Below, one piece after another: positions 1-9,000 of a stretch of DNA of 64,000 nt (position 1 is the stretch's first letter; every line of letters starts with the position of its first letter). The position numbers and the translations under genes were made by a program. This DNA is from Chitinophagaceae bacterium (lineage in GTDB: Bacteria > Bacteroidota > Bacteroidia > Chitinophagales > Chitinophagaceae). The stretch covers positions 620,001-684,000 of the forward strand of contig JAFKGQ010000003.1 of assembly GCA_017307755.1 (NCBI GenBank), written 5' to 3'. Below the pieces are notes generated by a model, which was given only the letters and a program-made list of their open reading frames with translations, was not told where the DNA came from and ran no database searches.

Positions 1-810
1 GGAAGAGAGGGCGCCTACGGCGACCTCGCAGGTCTTCAGCTGTTTGGCCAGGATGCGGGGCTCTATCACGGAGGTCCACATACGCTGACCTATGTTGTGC
101 TGCAGACGCTTTAGCCTGTAAACGCTGTTGTCGAATACTTTTACGGAAGCTCCCAGCGCAAGTGCCGCCCGGGCGGCAAACTCCCCGACAATACCTGCCC
201 CAAGGATAATGACCTTGGTAGGGGGGATACCCGAGATGCCGCCCAGCAGTACGCCTTTCCCATGGTTGGCAGAGCTGAGATATTGGCCTGCTACCAGCAT
301 GACGGCGCTGCCCGCGATCTCGCTCATGCTTCGGACGATGGGGTAGGTACCGCTGTCGTCCTTGAGGTTCTCAAAGGAAATACCCGTGATACGTTTGTCC
401 ATCATCTTCTGCAGGAGGTCCGCCTTCATGGCCGAAAGATGGATAGGGGAAATAACGATCTGGTTCATTTGAAGAAGCGGTAAATCCTCTTCAATAACGG
501 GAGCGCTTTTTACCAGGATGGGGGCCCTGAATACCTCGGCCTTATCATACACGATCCTGGCGCCTGCCTCACTATAATCCTTATCTCTGTAATGGGAAGC
601 TTCCCCGGCATTGTGCTCGATGATGACTTCATGTCCGTTGCTCACCAATACGCCAACTGCGTCCGGTGTGAGGGCTATGCGGTTTTCCTGGAAGGCGACC
701 TCTTTTGGTATGCCTATATGAAGGGGAACGCCTTTCGGCTTCACATCCAGGGTTTCTTCCAAGGTTTCGTAACTGAAGGAGGTGCTGATTATTGGTTTTT
801 GCTGAGACAT
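1..810 (-). CDS. ald: Alanine dehydrogenase, 3' end beyond the window
   Basis: NAD-dependent alanine dehydrogenase converts L-alanine to pyruvate, ammonia and NADH in the cytosol. 270 codons are visible from the ATG at 808-810; the C-terminus lies outside the window. After a roughly 30-residue N-terminal extension, the family motifs follow in order: GIPKE, RIALTPDAV, LVKSAPV, then GKGVLLGG followed by a Rossmann dinucleotide loop GAGIVGE. The combination of the N-terminal AlaDH/PNT domain with this Rossmann loop separates it from simple dehydrogenases. A transhydrogenase alpha subunit is the main alternative, but the GKGVLLGG region fits Ald better. The 5' leader holds a palindrome (826-838) and a set of hairpins (861-945). 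Confidence 0.85.
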   Translation of the reverse strand, partial: MSQQKPIISTSFSYETLEETLDVKPKGVPLHIGIPKEVAFQENRIALTPDAVGVLVSNGHEVIIEHNAGEASHYRDKDYSEAGARIVYDKAEVFRAPILVKSAPVIEEDLPLLQMNQIVISPIHLSAMKADLLQKMMDKRITGISFENLKDDSGTYPIVRSMSEIAGSAVMLVAGQYLSSANHGKGVLLGGISGIPPTKVIILGAGIVGEFAARAALALGASVKVFDNSVYRLKRLQHNIGQRMWTSVIEPRILAKQLKTCEVAVGALSS

Positions 811-825
811 GTGCTCGTCAAATTA

Positions 826-838
826 CAATTTAAAATTG
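826..838. promoter_or_regulatory. AT-rich palindrome upstream of ald
   Basis: A perfect 13-nt palindrome, CAATTT-A-AAATTG, ends 16 bp before the ald start codon. In other bacteria ald genes are often controlled by Lrp/AldR-type regulators that bind AT-rich palindromes. That it is an operator here is inference. Confidence 0.3.
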
Positions 839-860
839 GATTTAAAGCCCCTGTTAATGT

Positions 861-945
861 GCAGAAGACGGGTTTTTCTGCAATTTATCCCGTCTTCTGC
901 AAAAATCTAATAATGGGCCTTCGGCCGAGATGCCACAGGCATCTC
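861..945 (-). repeat. Three-hairpin element (copy F) in the ald leader
   Basis: Read on the minus strand there are three hairpins in a row. H1 is GAGATGCC, loop TGT, GGCATCTC (945-927). H2 is GGCC, loop GAA, GGCC (926-916). A linker starting CATTATTAGA follows. H3 has 12-bp perfect arms GCAGAAGACGGG and CCCGTCTTCTGC around a 16-nt loop beginning ATAAATT (900-861). H1 overlaps the tsaE stop codon. The order and spacing match copies at 11001-11086 and 16286-16371 although the stem sequences differ. H3 is not followed by a U-run, so it is not a classical terminator. Confidence 0.6.
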
Positions 946-1360
946 ATGTACTGTTAACCTGCGTAATTTTCCGTGTTTCGGGATCGATGGCCTCTATTTG
1001 TAGTGAGACGGTTGCCGGCGGAAAAATACCAGGCGCCCGTGCCGGCCACTCCACCAGACAGAGCTCTCCACTGTAAAGAACATCTTCCACCCCTGCCCGG
1101 AGGGCTTCTTCTTCGTCCCGCAGCCGGTAGAGATCAATGTGATAGATCTTCCCCTCCGGATATACATACTCATTGATAATGGAAAAAGTAGGACTGCCTA
1201 CCGTATCGGTGACCCCTTTGACGGAACATAGTGCGTGGATAAAGGTGGTCTTGCCGGCCCCCATGGCTCCGTGGAAGGCAAAGACCTTTTGCAGGGGCCA
1301 TTCCTGCCAGAACCTTTTAGCCGCCGGCAGGATATCCTGCAAATGAAAACAGATCTCCAT
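944..1360 (-). CDS. tsaE: tRNA threonylcarbamoyladenosine biosynthesis ATPase TsaE
   Basis: TsaE is the small ATPase that works with TsaD and TsaB to make N6-threonylcarbamoyladenosine at position 37 of ANN-decoding tRNAs. The protein is 138 residues, normal for the family. It has a Walker A loop GAMGAGKTT at residues 31-39, the family SPTF segment near 57-60, HIDLYRL near 74-80 and the characteristic VEWP motif near 103-106. The gene is divergent from the P-type ATPase gene 26 bp away. Its stop codon overlaps the first stem of the hairpin element that leads into ald. Confidence 0.92.
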   Translation of the reverse strand: MEICFHLQDILPAAKRFWQEWPLQKVFAFHGAMGAGKTTFIHALCSVKGVTDTVGSPTFSIINEYVYPEGKIYHIDLYRLRDEEEALRAGVEDVLYSGELCLVEWPARAPGIFPPATVSLQIEAIDPETRKITQVNST

Positions 1361-1386
1361 GCTGTAAAATTAACTTAGTTTGCGGT

Positions 1387-3276
1387 ATGACCAAAGGGTT
1401 AAAGAACAAGCATCTTCGTTATTCGATCATCTGTCTGCCTTTTACGGCAATACTTTTTTTGCATGAGATGGGCGTGGGTTCCCAATGGCTGGGGGATCCC
1501 TGGGTACAGCTGACCCTCTGTCTGCCTGTCTATATCACCGGGATGCATTTTTTTGGGCGCAGCGCGCTTAAAAGCCTTCGCAAAGGCCGCCCCAATATGA
1601 ATGTGCTGATCGCAGTGGGCGCTACGGCTGCTTTTGTATATAGCTTGTCCGGCACCCTGTTGGGATGGGGACCGGCCTATCTTTTTTATGAAACGGCTGC
1701 CGGCATCATCACTTTCGTTTTTCTGGGATATTATCTGGAGGATATTTCCGTACACAGCACACAAAGGGCATTGGATAAACTTGTCCTTGCTGAAAAGGTG
1801 ATGGCGAGTATGGTGGCTTATGACGACCAGCAGCAGGAAATGGTGTTCCCTGTGGAGGCCAGCCAGCTGCGCAGCGGCGACCTGATCCTGGTACGCAGCG
1901 GCGAAAGGGTCCCTGCGGATGTAAAGGTCCTTTGGGGAGAGGCCAGTGTAGATGAATCGATCCTGACAGGGGAAAGTATCCCTGTCGAGAAAAAGCCCAA
2001 AGATCTCCTGGTGGGCGGCAGCCTTCTGGTATCCGGCGCCGTGAGGGGTCAGGTGACGGTGGATCCCGGAGATTCAGTACTGGCGGGCATCGTTCGGATG
2101 GTGCGGCAGGCACAACAGGAAAAACCCCCTATCCGGGAACTGGCCGATAAGATCAGCGCGGTCTTTGTCCCGGTGGTGCTGGGACTGGCGGTGGTCACGT
2201 GGGGGGTGAATTTTATTTTTCTGCGTGATTTAACCCCCGCCTTGATGCGGGCCATTGCCGTGTTGGTGATCGCCTGTCCCTGTGCCATGGGGCTGGCCAC
2301 CCCTACCGCCATCGCCGTTGGATTAGGCCGTGCCGCCCGCAAGGGTATCCTTTTTCGACGCGCTGCCGGGCTGGAATCTTTTAATAATATCCGGCAGGTG
2401 GTGTTTGATAAGACGGGTACATTGACCACGGGAGCATTTACTATTGTACGTATTGGGGAGCTTGGGGTCGATGAGGGGGAGTTCAAGAGGATCGTGTTCT
2501 CGCTGGAAAAGTATTCCCACCACCCCATTGCCCGTTCCATCGCCCGCGAGTGGCGTCAGAAAGGCGATTTGCGATGGCATAAAATAGAAGAGATCAGGGG
2601 GATAGGAATGCGTGGGGAGACAAGGACGGGGGATGTATACATGGCCGGGTCTTATAAGATCGCCGGGGGGCTCACCACCGAGGATCATCACAACGTTTAT
2701 ATCGTCCGCAACGGTCAGCTCCTGGGATGGATAGATGTCGAGGACGAGGTTCGGCAGGAGGCTGGTGCTGTCGTGAAATGGCTGCGGGACCGGGGACTGC
2801 GGACCGTGCTGCTCAGCGGCGACAAACAGGACAGGTGCGCCCGGCTGGCTGCATCCCTCCGGATCGATGCAGTTTTTGCAGAACAGACGTCGGAACAGAA
2901 GCTGGATGTGATCACAAGGCTGAGCGCGGAAGCGCCTGCCGCCCTGGTGGGGGATGGGATCAATGACGCCCCTGCCCTGGCCAGGGCTACTGTCGGCATC
3001 TCGATGAGCGAGGCCTCCCAGCTTGCCTTGCAGACGGCGGATGTGGTGTTGATGGGGCACGGCCTCCGGCGCCTTCCTGCCGCCCTGGAGCTGGGCCGAT
3101 ATACTTTTATCACTATCCGGCAAAACCTTTTTTGGGCTTTGTTTTATAATATCGTCGCCATCCCGGTGGCGGCATTAGGGTTACTTACCCCTACGGTGGC
3201 CGCCCTGGTGATGGGATTCAGCGATGTTGTGCTCGCGCTTAATTCCCTGCGCTTATTTGTGAAAAAAGTGGAGTAG
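1387..3276 (+). CDS. Heavy-metal (copper-type) P1B ATPase without N-terminal metal-binding domain
   Basis: An inner-membrane ATP-driven metal exporter of 629 residues with about eight predicted membrane segments. Visible motifs: actuator loop TGES (near 197), CPC in the sixth membrane segment (near 296-298), phosphorylation loop DKTGTLT (Asp near 341), the SHHPIA nucleotide-domain histidine, and hinge GDGINDAP (near 522). The seventh segment has the N-x6-YN-x4-P pattern of copper pumps. The eighth reads MGFSD where copper pumps normally carry MxxSS, so one coordinating Ser is replaced by Asp. There is no GMxCxxC domain; the protein starts at the first membrane helix. Copper(I) is the best guess for substrate, but the MGFSD change leaves room for another metal. 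Confidence 0.85.
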   Translation: MTKGLKNKHLRYSIICLPFTAILFLHEMGVGSQWLGDPWVQLTLCLPVYITGMHFFGRSALKSLRKGRPNMNVLIAVGATAAFVYSLSGTLLGWGPAYLFYETAAGIITFVFLGYYLEDISVHSTQRALDKLVLAEKVMASMVAYDDQQQEMVFPVEASQLRSGDLILVRSGERVPADVKVLWGEASVDESILTGESIPVEKKPKDLLVGGSLLVSGAVRGQVTVDPGDSVLAGIVRMVRQAQQEKPPIRELADKISAVFVPVVLGLAVVTWGVNFIFLRDLTPALMRAIAVLVIACPCAMGLATPTAIAVGLGRAARKGILFRRAAGLESFNNIRQVVFDKTGTLTTGAFTIVRIGELGVDEGEFKRIVFSLEKYSHHPIARSIAREWRQKGDLRWHKIEEIRGIGMRGETRTGDVYMAGSYKIAGGLTTEDHHNVYIVRNGQLLGWIDVEDEVRQEAGAVVKWLRDRGLRTVLLSGDKQDRCARLAASLRIDAVFAEQTSEQKLDVITRLSAEAPAALVGDGINDAPALARATVGISMSEASQLALQTADVVLMGHGLRRLPAALELGRYTFITIRQNLFWALFYNIVAIPVAALGLLTPTVAALVMGFSDVVLALNSLRLFVKKVE

Positions 3277-3290
3277 TTTCGGGTGTAACT

Positions 3291-5009
3291 ATGGGCGCAT
3301 CCCCGTTGACGATATTAAAACAATACTGGAATTACGAGGTCTTCCGGCCCTTACAGGAAGACATCATACGAAGCGTATTATCGGGGAAAGATACATTAGC
3401 CCTTTTACCTACAGGCGGGGGGAAATCGCTTTGTTTCCAGGTGCCTGCCATGGCAGCGCCCGGACTCTGCCTGGTGGTCAGCCCCCTTATCTCCCTTATG
3501 AAGGATCAGACCGACCGTCTGCGTCGTAAGCATATCACGGCTTTTGCTCTTTATGCGGGGATGGGGCGGAAAGAGGTCGATAATACCCTCCGGCTGGCCA
3601 TCGACAGCAATTGTAAGTTCCTCTATGTCTCACCCGAGAGACTGGAGACGGCACTTTTTCTGGAGTACCTCCCTTCCTTACCCGTCAACCTCATTGCCGT
3701 GGACGAAGCGCATTGTGTATCCCAATGGGGCTATGATTTCCGTCCGCCCTATCTGCGCATAGCCGCTCTGCGGGAGCATCTGTCGGCGCCTATGCTGGCG
3801 CTGACGGCCTCGGCCACCCCGGAAGTGCTGGAGGATATCAAGGACAAGCTGCAACTACGGGAGCCTGCCGTCTTCAGAGGGCCTTTCACCCGCCCCAATC
3901 TCTCTTACAGCTACTTTTTTACGGAAGGGAAAATCGGAAAAGCCGCCGATATCCTGCAAAAAGTACCCGGCAGCAGCATTATCTATTGTAATACCCGCCG
4001 GACAACCCGGGAGATTGCGGAACAGCTTACCCGTCTGAGCATTTCTGCCGGGGCCTATCATGCAGGTCTTTCCAGGGAAGAGCGGGGGACCATACAGGAC
4101 GCATGGATCAAAGACAGGCTACGGGTCATTGTTAGTACCAATGCTTTCGGAATGGGCATCGATAAGGCGTCTGTCCGGACGGTGATCCATTTCCATCCAC
4201 CGGAGTCGGTGGAGAACTATTACCAGGAAGCCGGCCGGGCCGGCCGGGACGGGGAAAAAGCGTATGCCATCCTGCTCTGCGACAAGCAGGATCGCGACAG
4301 ACTGAAGATGCTGCCAGACGTCCGTTTTCCGTCGATGGAAAAGATACGACCGGTGTACCAGCAACTGATGAATTATCTGCAATTGCCGGTGGGCGCCGGA
4401 GAAGGCGGTTATTATGATTTTGATCTCGGGAGATTTACAGATGTTTTTTCCATAGATACCTCTATTGTATTGAATGTAATAAAGACGTTGGAGCAGGAAG
4501 GGCTGATGAACTTCCAGCAGCAGGTCTTTTTGCCTTCATTGGCGCGGTTTACCACGGCCAAGCAAGCGCTGTACGACTTTGAGCATGATCACCCGGCGCT
4601 GCAGCCCCTGATCCATGCCTTGCTCCGTAATTATGAAGGAGTATTTGACAGGCCTACGTCTATCCGGGAGAAGCAACTGGCCTATCTTATAGGAAAAGAT
4701 GTACCGGAAGTAACAAAAGAACTGGCGCAATTACAGGCGTATCATATCATCGAGTATACGCCGCAAAAAGATACGCCGCAATTGTATCTTGCCAGGGGCC
4801 GGCCGGCAGCGGAAGACCTGTATATCGACCCGGTAGGCCACCGGCTGAGAAAAGAGCAATATACGGCCCGTATCCAGACCGTTATACGGTATATGGAACT
4901 ATCCACGGAATGCAGAAGCCGAAGCCTCGCAAATTACTTTGGCGATAAGGCTGCAAAAGATTGCGGGATCTGCGACAATTGCCGGCGGGCCGGGAGGAAG
5001 GCCGGATAG
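3291..5009 (+). CDS. RecQ-family ATP-dependent DNA helicase, short form
   Basis: A 3'-5' superfamily 2 DNA helicase used in recombination and fork repair. The 572-residue protein has motif I LLPTGGGKS (near 40-48), DEAH box (near 138), the RecQ loop following it, motif VI EAGRAGRDGE (near 312), and four Cys near the C-terminus (TEC, then DCGICDNC) matching the RecQ zinc-binding subdomain. The usual C-terminal HRDC domain is absent, so it is shorter than E. coli RecQ and may be one of several paralogues. It starts 14 bp after the P-type ATPase stop and is probably co-transcribed with it, though no functional link is evident. Confidence 0.88.
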   Translation: MGASPLTILKQYWNYEVFRPLQEDIIRSVLSGKDTLALLPTGGGKSLCFQVPAMAAPGLCLVVSPLISLMKDQTDRLRRKHITAFALYAGMGRKEVDNTLRLAIDSNCKFLYVSPERLETALFLEYLPSLPVNLIAVDEAHCVSQWGYDFRPPYLRIAALREHLSAPMLALTASATPEVLEDIKDKLQLREPAVFRGPFTRPNLSYSYFFTEGKIGKAADILQKVPGSSIIYCNTRRTTREIAEQLTRLSISAGAYHAGLSREERGTIQDAWIKDRLRVIVSTNAFGMGIDKASVRTVIHFHPPESVENYYQEAGRAGRDGEKAYAILLCDKQDRDRLKMLPDVRFPSMEKIRPVYQQLMNYLQLPVGAGEGGYYDFDLGRFTDVFSIDTSIVLNVIKTLEQEGLMNFQQQVFLPSLARFTTAKQALYDFEHDHPALQPLIHALLRNYEGVFDRPTSIREKQLAYLIGKDVPEVTKELAQLQAYHIIEYTPQKDTPQLYLARGRPAAEDLYIDPVGHRLRKEQYTARIQTVIRYMELSTECRSRSLANYFGDKAAKDCGICDNCRRAGRKAG

Positions 5010-5041
5010 AAGAGGGACAGGACCGGTAAGCAGCTACGACG

Positions 5042-6595
5042 TCAAAACAGGCTGTTCTTCTTGCTGCGTCCGCCCAATCCAAGCGCCCCCAGGAGACTGC
5101 GGGTAATGACGCTGGCGGCCGTTCGTCCTACCTGGCGGGCCGCAGAGCTGTCCAACAGCCGCTCAAGGGTGCTTTTCTCCGGCTTGGCGGATTTTTTACC
5201 ACCCGTGTCACCACCTGTATCGCCACCGTCTTTTTTTGCCGCATCTTCCAACTTGGCGGTGAGGATCTCATAAGCGCTTTCGCTATCGATGGTTTCACTG
5301 TATTTGGCCACGAGCTTCGACTTGCCCGTGACGGCATCGATCTCGGCGGGCGTGAGGATATCCATACGGCTGCGGGGAGAGCAGAGCAGGCAATGGACCA
5401 GCGGTGTGGGGATGCCTTTTTCATTTAGCAGAGTTACAAAAGCTTCTCCGATGCCAAGTTGTGTGATAAGGTCCTCCGTCTTGTAAAACTCAGATTCGGG
5501 GTAGTTTTCAGCAGCCTGCTTGATCGCTTTGCGGTCTGCTGCGGTAAAGGCCCGGAGTGCATGCTGTACTTTCAGACCTAATTGAGAAAGGACGCCGGCA
5601 GGGACATCGGTGGGGTTCTGTGTACAGAAAAAGACGCCTACGCCTTTGCTGCGGATGAGCTTGATGATGGTGAGTATTTGCTGGAGCAGTGCGTCCCCGG
5701 CTTCCTGGAAGACAAGGTGCGCCTCGTCGATGAACAGCACCAGCTTGGGTTTATCAGGATCGCCTTCTTCGGGACATACGGCGTAGAGCTCCGCCAGCAT
5801 CTGCAACATAAAGGTGGAGAATAATTTTGGTCTGTCCTGGAGATCCGTAACCCTGAGGATATTGATCATTCCTCTGCCATCGTCACTGATGCGCATGAGA
5901 TCGTCCACTTCAAAGCTTTTTTCTCCAAAAAAGGGATCGGCCCCCTGTTGCTGGAGCTCGACCACTTTTCGCAGGATGGTGCCTGTGGAGGTGGTGGCGA
6001 TCTTACCGTAGGTCTTTTCTATCTCTGCCTTGCCTTCATTGCTGACGTATTGCAGGACTTTTATAAAATCTTTCAAGTCCAGCAGAGGGAGCTTGTTGTC
6101 GTCACAAAACTTAAACATGAGGGCGACGACACTTTCCTGGGTATCGTTGAGCCCCAGGATCCGGGAGAGCAGGACAGGGCCGAACTCGCTGACTGTTGCC
6201 CTGAGGTGAACGCCTTTTTCCTTGCTTAAAGAAAGGAACTCCACCGGATAAGCGGCCGGCTTATAGTCCGTGCCGATGAGCTTATAACGTTCTGTTACCT
6301 TGTCGTTGGGGGAGCCGGTTGCCGCCAGTCCGCTGAGATCGCCTTTTATATCCATCAGCAGGACGGGGACGCTGGCATCGCTTAGCGCCTCGCTGATCAT
6401 CTGCAAGGTCTTTGTTTTACCGGTGCCGGTGGCTCCGGCAATCAATCCATGGCGGTTCATCGTCCGGAGGGGTAGGAAAACGCTTGCACCGGGTACGGCA
6501 TGGCCGTCCAGCATGCCTACACCCATTGGAATGGAATCGCCTTTGAAGGTATAACCGTCTTTTATGGTCTGGAGGAACTTATCGGTATTCGGCAT
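5042..6595 (-). CDS. HerA/YjgR-like ATPase (DUF853 family)
   Basis: A 517-residue member of the YjgR group within the HerA/FtsK-like ATPase superfamily. The Walker A loop GATGTGKT is near residues 54-61 and the Walker B motif LVLFIDEAH lies near 288. The C-terminal third contains a flexible Gly/Lys-rich linker with repeated GGDT before a conserved tail. The cellular role of YjgR proteins is not well defined; a DNA or nucleoprotein translocase is inferred from the fold. It follows lpxD on the same strand after a gap of about 40 bp, a position where many Bacteroidota carry lpxC/fabZ instead. Confidence 0.8.
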   Translation of the reverse strand: MPNTDKFLQTIKDGYTFKGDSIPMGVGMLDGHAVPGASVFLPLRTMNRHGLIAGATGTGKTKTLQMISEALSDASVPVLLMDIKGDLSGLAATGSPNDKVTERYKLIGTDYKPAAYPVEFLSLSKEKGVHLRATVSEFGPVLLSRILGLNDTQESVVALMFKFCDDNKLPLLDLKDFIKVLQYVSNEGKAEIEKTYGKIATTSTGTILRKVVELQQQGADPFFGEKSFEVDDLMRISDDGRGMINILRVTDLQDRPKLFSTFMLQMLAELYAVCPEEGDPDKPKLVLFIDEAHLVFQEAGDALLQQILTIIKLIRSKGVGVFFCTQNPTDVPAGVLSQLGLKVQHALRAFTAADRKAIKQAAENYPESEFYKTEDLITQLGIGEAFVTLLNEKGIPTPLVHCLLCSPRSRMDILTPAEIDAVTGKSKLVAKYSETIDSESAYEILTAKLEDAAKKDGGDTGGDTGGKKSAKPEKSTLERLLDSSAARQVGRTAASVITRSLLGALGLGGRSKKNSLF

Positions 6596-6635
6596 AGATG
6601 TAAACTATTAGAGTTGTTAGCTCCAAGATAGTCTA

Positions 6636-7682
6636 TTACACCTTTTCCGCCAACAATTGTCTGACCAGCTCTTCCAGCTCTTTTAGTCTTTTTTCCAGTT
6701 CGGGGAGATTGCGGCTGAGGGCCTGGCTGCGCAGGGCGCTGGTATAGTCGAAGGCCGGAGTGCCTGTGACGGCCCCACCGGGCGTTTTTATGGATTTGGT
6801 GACCCCGCTTTGGGCATTGATCCTGGCTCCGTCGGCAATTTGCAGGTGGCCTACGATACCTGCCTGACCGCCGATCATCACCTGGTTGCCGATCTTGGTG
6901 CTGCCGCTGATGCCGGCCTGGGCGGCGATGACGGTGTGATGCCCCACTTCCACGTTGTGGGCTATCTGTATCAGGTTATCCAGCTTCGCGCCCATCCTGA
7001 TGATGGTCGAGCCGATGGTAGCCCGGTCGATGGTGACATTGGCGCCTATCTCGACATAATCTTCCACCACCACATTGCCTATCTGGGGGACTTTTTTAAA
7101 GCTGCCGTCCGACTGGGGTGCAAAACCGAACCCATCGCCACCGATGACGGAGCCCGCATGGATCGTCACATGCGACCCTATCGAGCAATCATGGTAGATC
7201 TTTACGCCGGCATGAAGAATGGTATTGTCCGCGACCCTGACATTGTTACCAAGGTAAACATGGGGGTGGATCTTGACATTGTCGCCGACGACTACGCCTT
7301 CTCCCAGATAAGCAAAGGCCCCGATGAAACACTTTTGTCCGAGTTTGGCGGTCTTTGAAATATAGGAAGGTTCCTGGATGCCGGTGAGCTGTTGCGCTTC
7401 TATCTCCTGATATTTGGACAATAGCACGGCAAAAGCGCTGTAGGCATCCGGCACCCGGATCAGGGTGGCTTCGATGGGTTGTTTTAGTTCCTGCGTTTCA
7501 CCCACGATGATGACAGAAGCCGCTGTTGTATAAAGATGCTCTTCGTACTTTGGGTTGGCAAGGAAGGCCAGCTGCCCTTTTACGGCTTCTTCGATCCTTC
7601 CGAATGAACTGACCGAGGCGTTGGGATCTCCTTCGACCTGGCCGTTGATGAGCATCGCTATTTGTGCGGCGGAAAAAGTCAT
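6636..7682 (-). CDS. lpxD: UDP-3-O-(3-hydroxyacyl)glucosamine N-acyltransferase
   Basis: LpxD adds the second hydroxyacyl chain in lipid A biosynthesis in the cytoplasm. The chosen start (MTFSAAQ) gives 348 residues, a normal length, and makes the ATG overlap the TGA of the upstream HD gene as ATGA, a sign of translational coupling. A start nine codons earlier is possible but less likely. An N-terminal uridine-binding region is followed by many left-handed beta-helix hexapeptide repeats, including the QIAHNV segment with the catalytic His of the family. The C-terminus is a charged coiled helix typical of the LpxD trimer. Confidence 0.92.
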   Translation of the reverse strand: MTFSAAQIAMLINGQVEGDPNASVSSFGRIEEAVKGQLAFLANPKYEEHLYTTAASVIIVGETQELKQPIEATLIRVPDAYSAFAVLLSKYQEIEAQQLTGIQEPSYISKTAKLGQKCFIGAFAYLGEGVVVGDNVKIHPHVYLGNNVRVADNTILHAGVKIYHDCSIGSHVTIHAGSVIGGDGFGFAPQSDGSFKKVPQIGNVVVEDYVEIGANVTIDRATIGSTIIRMGAKLDNLIQIAHNVEVGHHTVIAAQAGISGSTKIGNQVMIGGQAGIVGHLQIADGARINAQSGVTKSIKTPGGAVTGTPAFDYTSALRSQALSRNLPELEKRLKELEELVRQLLAEKV

Positions 7683-8911
7683 GGTGTTTGGACGGTGTTT
7701 AAATGGCAAATATAAAATTTTTTCACGGGGCTTGCCAGCGTTTGCTGAATTAATGCATTGTCCACCTGTGAGATATCTCTTACTTCTCCATTCTTGAAGA
7801 GGATGTTGATCTTTTCTTCGGAAGGATCATAAGTCGTACTTACCGCCTGACCCGTAAAGACAAGATATCGTGCCTCTTCCATGGTAATGGATTCCTGCCG
7901 GCTGACCTGTTGTCTCATTGACGTTACGTTCTCCTCGCTAAAGGGGGTTGCCTGCAATCGAACTTTTAACAGCCTCCTGTCGATGAGACACCGGCAAAGC
8001 AGGGATAAAACCTTATCCGGGTGGAACATCCATTGTTTGATGGTCGTCGTAACGTCGTAATCGTCCAGCAGGCAGAATTTCTCCAGGTTCTTTGTGATGA
8101 GGCCGCTGCCGCCCCCGTCCCTGAGAAAGAGGTCCAGGATGGGGGAACATGAGTTTATCAGCAAACCTTTTGCCAACAATTCCCCTGCTCTTTCCATTAT
8201 CCGGACGAGCATTTTTTCGGCGCTAAGCACCGTTTTATGAAGGTAGACCTGCCAGTACATCAGGCGGCGGGAGACAAGAAATTTTTCGATGGAATAGATA
8301 GCCTTTTCTTCCACCATCAGCTCGCCCTGGTGGACGACAAGCATTTTCAGGATACGATCATACCCGATGACACCCTCTGAAACGCCCGTAAAAAAGCTGT
8401 CCCGGGTGAGATAGTCCATCCTGTCCGTGTCCAGCTGACCCGAAACAAGCTGGTGTAAATAACGCTTGGGATGGTCATTGGTAAAGATACGGAGGGCGAT
8501 CTCCAACTGTCCGTCAAATTCCTGGTTCAATACTTGCATAATAAGGATGGATATCTGCTCGTGATGCAAGTCCCGTATCAGGACATTTTCCAAAGCATGG
8601 GAAAATGGTCCATGTCCGATGTCATGTAGTAAAATGGCGATCTTGGCTCCCAGGTCCTCTTCAGGGAGGATGGGGACGCCTTTTCGCCGAAGCTCGTCCA
8701 GGGCATTGCACATCAGGTGATAAGCGCCTAAAGAGTGATGCAGACGGGTGTGTACGGCCCCGGGATAGACCAGGTGGGCAAAAGCCATCTGGTTGATACG
8801 GCGCAATCGCTGATAATAGGGATGCGCAATGATATCCAGCAACAACGGATGATCTAATGTAATAAAGCCATATACAGGATCGTTGATGATCTTGCGGGGC
8901 ATTTGGGCCAT
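7679..8911 (-). CDS. HD-domain phosphohydrolase (dNTPase/SAMHD1-like)
   Basis: A 410-residue HD superfamily protein of the group related to dGTP triphosphohydrolases. Metal-binding residues are visible as HHSLGAYH near 60-65, LLHDIGHGPFSHALE near 92-106 and a later DTDRMDY near 160. The substrate is unknown; hydrolysis of a nucleotide triphosphate is likely from the family. It is the first gene of an HD-lpxD pair with overlapping stop and start codons, an arrangement common in Bacteroidota. A -7-like box lies 40 bp upstream in the region shared with divergent porX. Confidence 0.85.
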   Translation of the reverse strand: MAQMPRKIINDPVYGFITLDHPLLLDIIAHPYYQRLRRINQMAFAHLVYPGAVHTRLHHSLGAYHLMCNALDELRRKGVPILPEEDLGAKIAILLHDIGHGPFSHALENVLIRDLHHEQISILIMQVLNQEFDGQLEIALRIFTNDHPKRYLHQLVSGQLDTDRMDYLTRDSFFTGVSEGVIGYDRILKMLVVHQGELMVEEKAIYSIEKFLVSRRLMYWQVYLHKTVLSAEKMLVRIMERAGELLAKGLLINSCSPILDLFLRDGGGSGLITKNLEKFCLLDDYDVTTTIKQWMFHPDKVLSLLCRCLIDRRLLKVRLQATPFSEENVTSMRQQVSRQESITMEEARYLVFTGQAVSTTYDPSEEKINILFKNGEVRDISQVDNALIQQTLASPVKKFYICHLNTVQTP

Positions 8912-8950
8912 TCTTGTTTGAGTTTTGTTAAAACGATCTTAAACAATCTT

Positions 8951-8958
8951 CAAAGCTA
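8951..8958 (-). promoter_or_regulatory. Candidate -7 box for the HD-lpxD operon
   Basis: On the minus strand TAGCTTTG matches the Bacteroidota -7 consensus TAnnTTTG, 40 bp upstream of the start codon. No good -33 TTTG is visible at the right spacing. Confidence 0.4.
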
Positions 8959-9000
8959 CAAATACGGGGCGGATAATATAAATTTATCAAAATAAGAAGC

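Noticed and set aside
861..900. Invertible promoter or recombinase site
   Set aside because: The loop between the inverted repeats is only 16 nt, too short for known invertible promoters in Bacteroidota, and no invertase gene is nearby.
592..957. Open frame of 121 codons on the plus strand
   Set aside because: It is antisense to the ald coding sequence and its leader, and its translation has no protein-like features.
2049..3123. Several long minus-strand frames under the P-type ATPase
   Set aside because: They are Pro/Arg/Ser-rich shadows of the ATPase reading frame, which has clear motifs.
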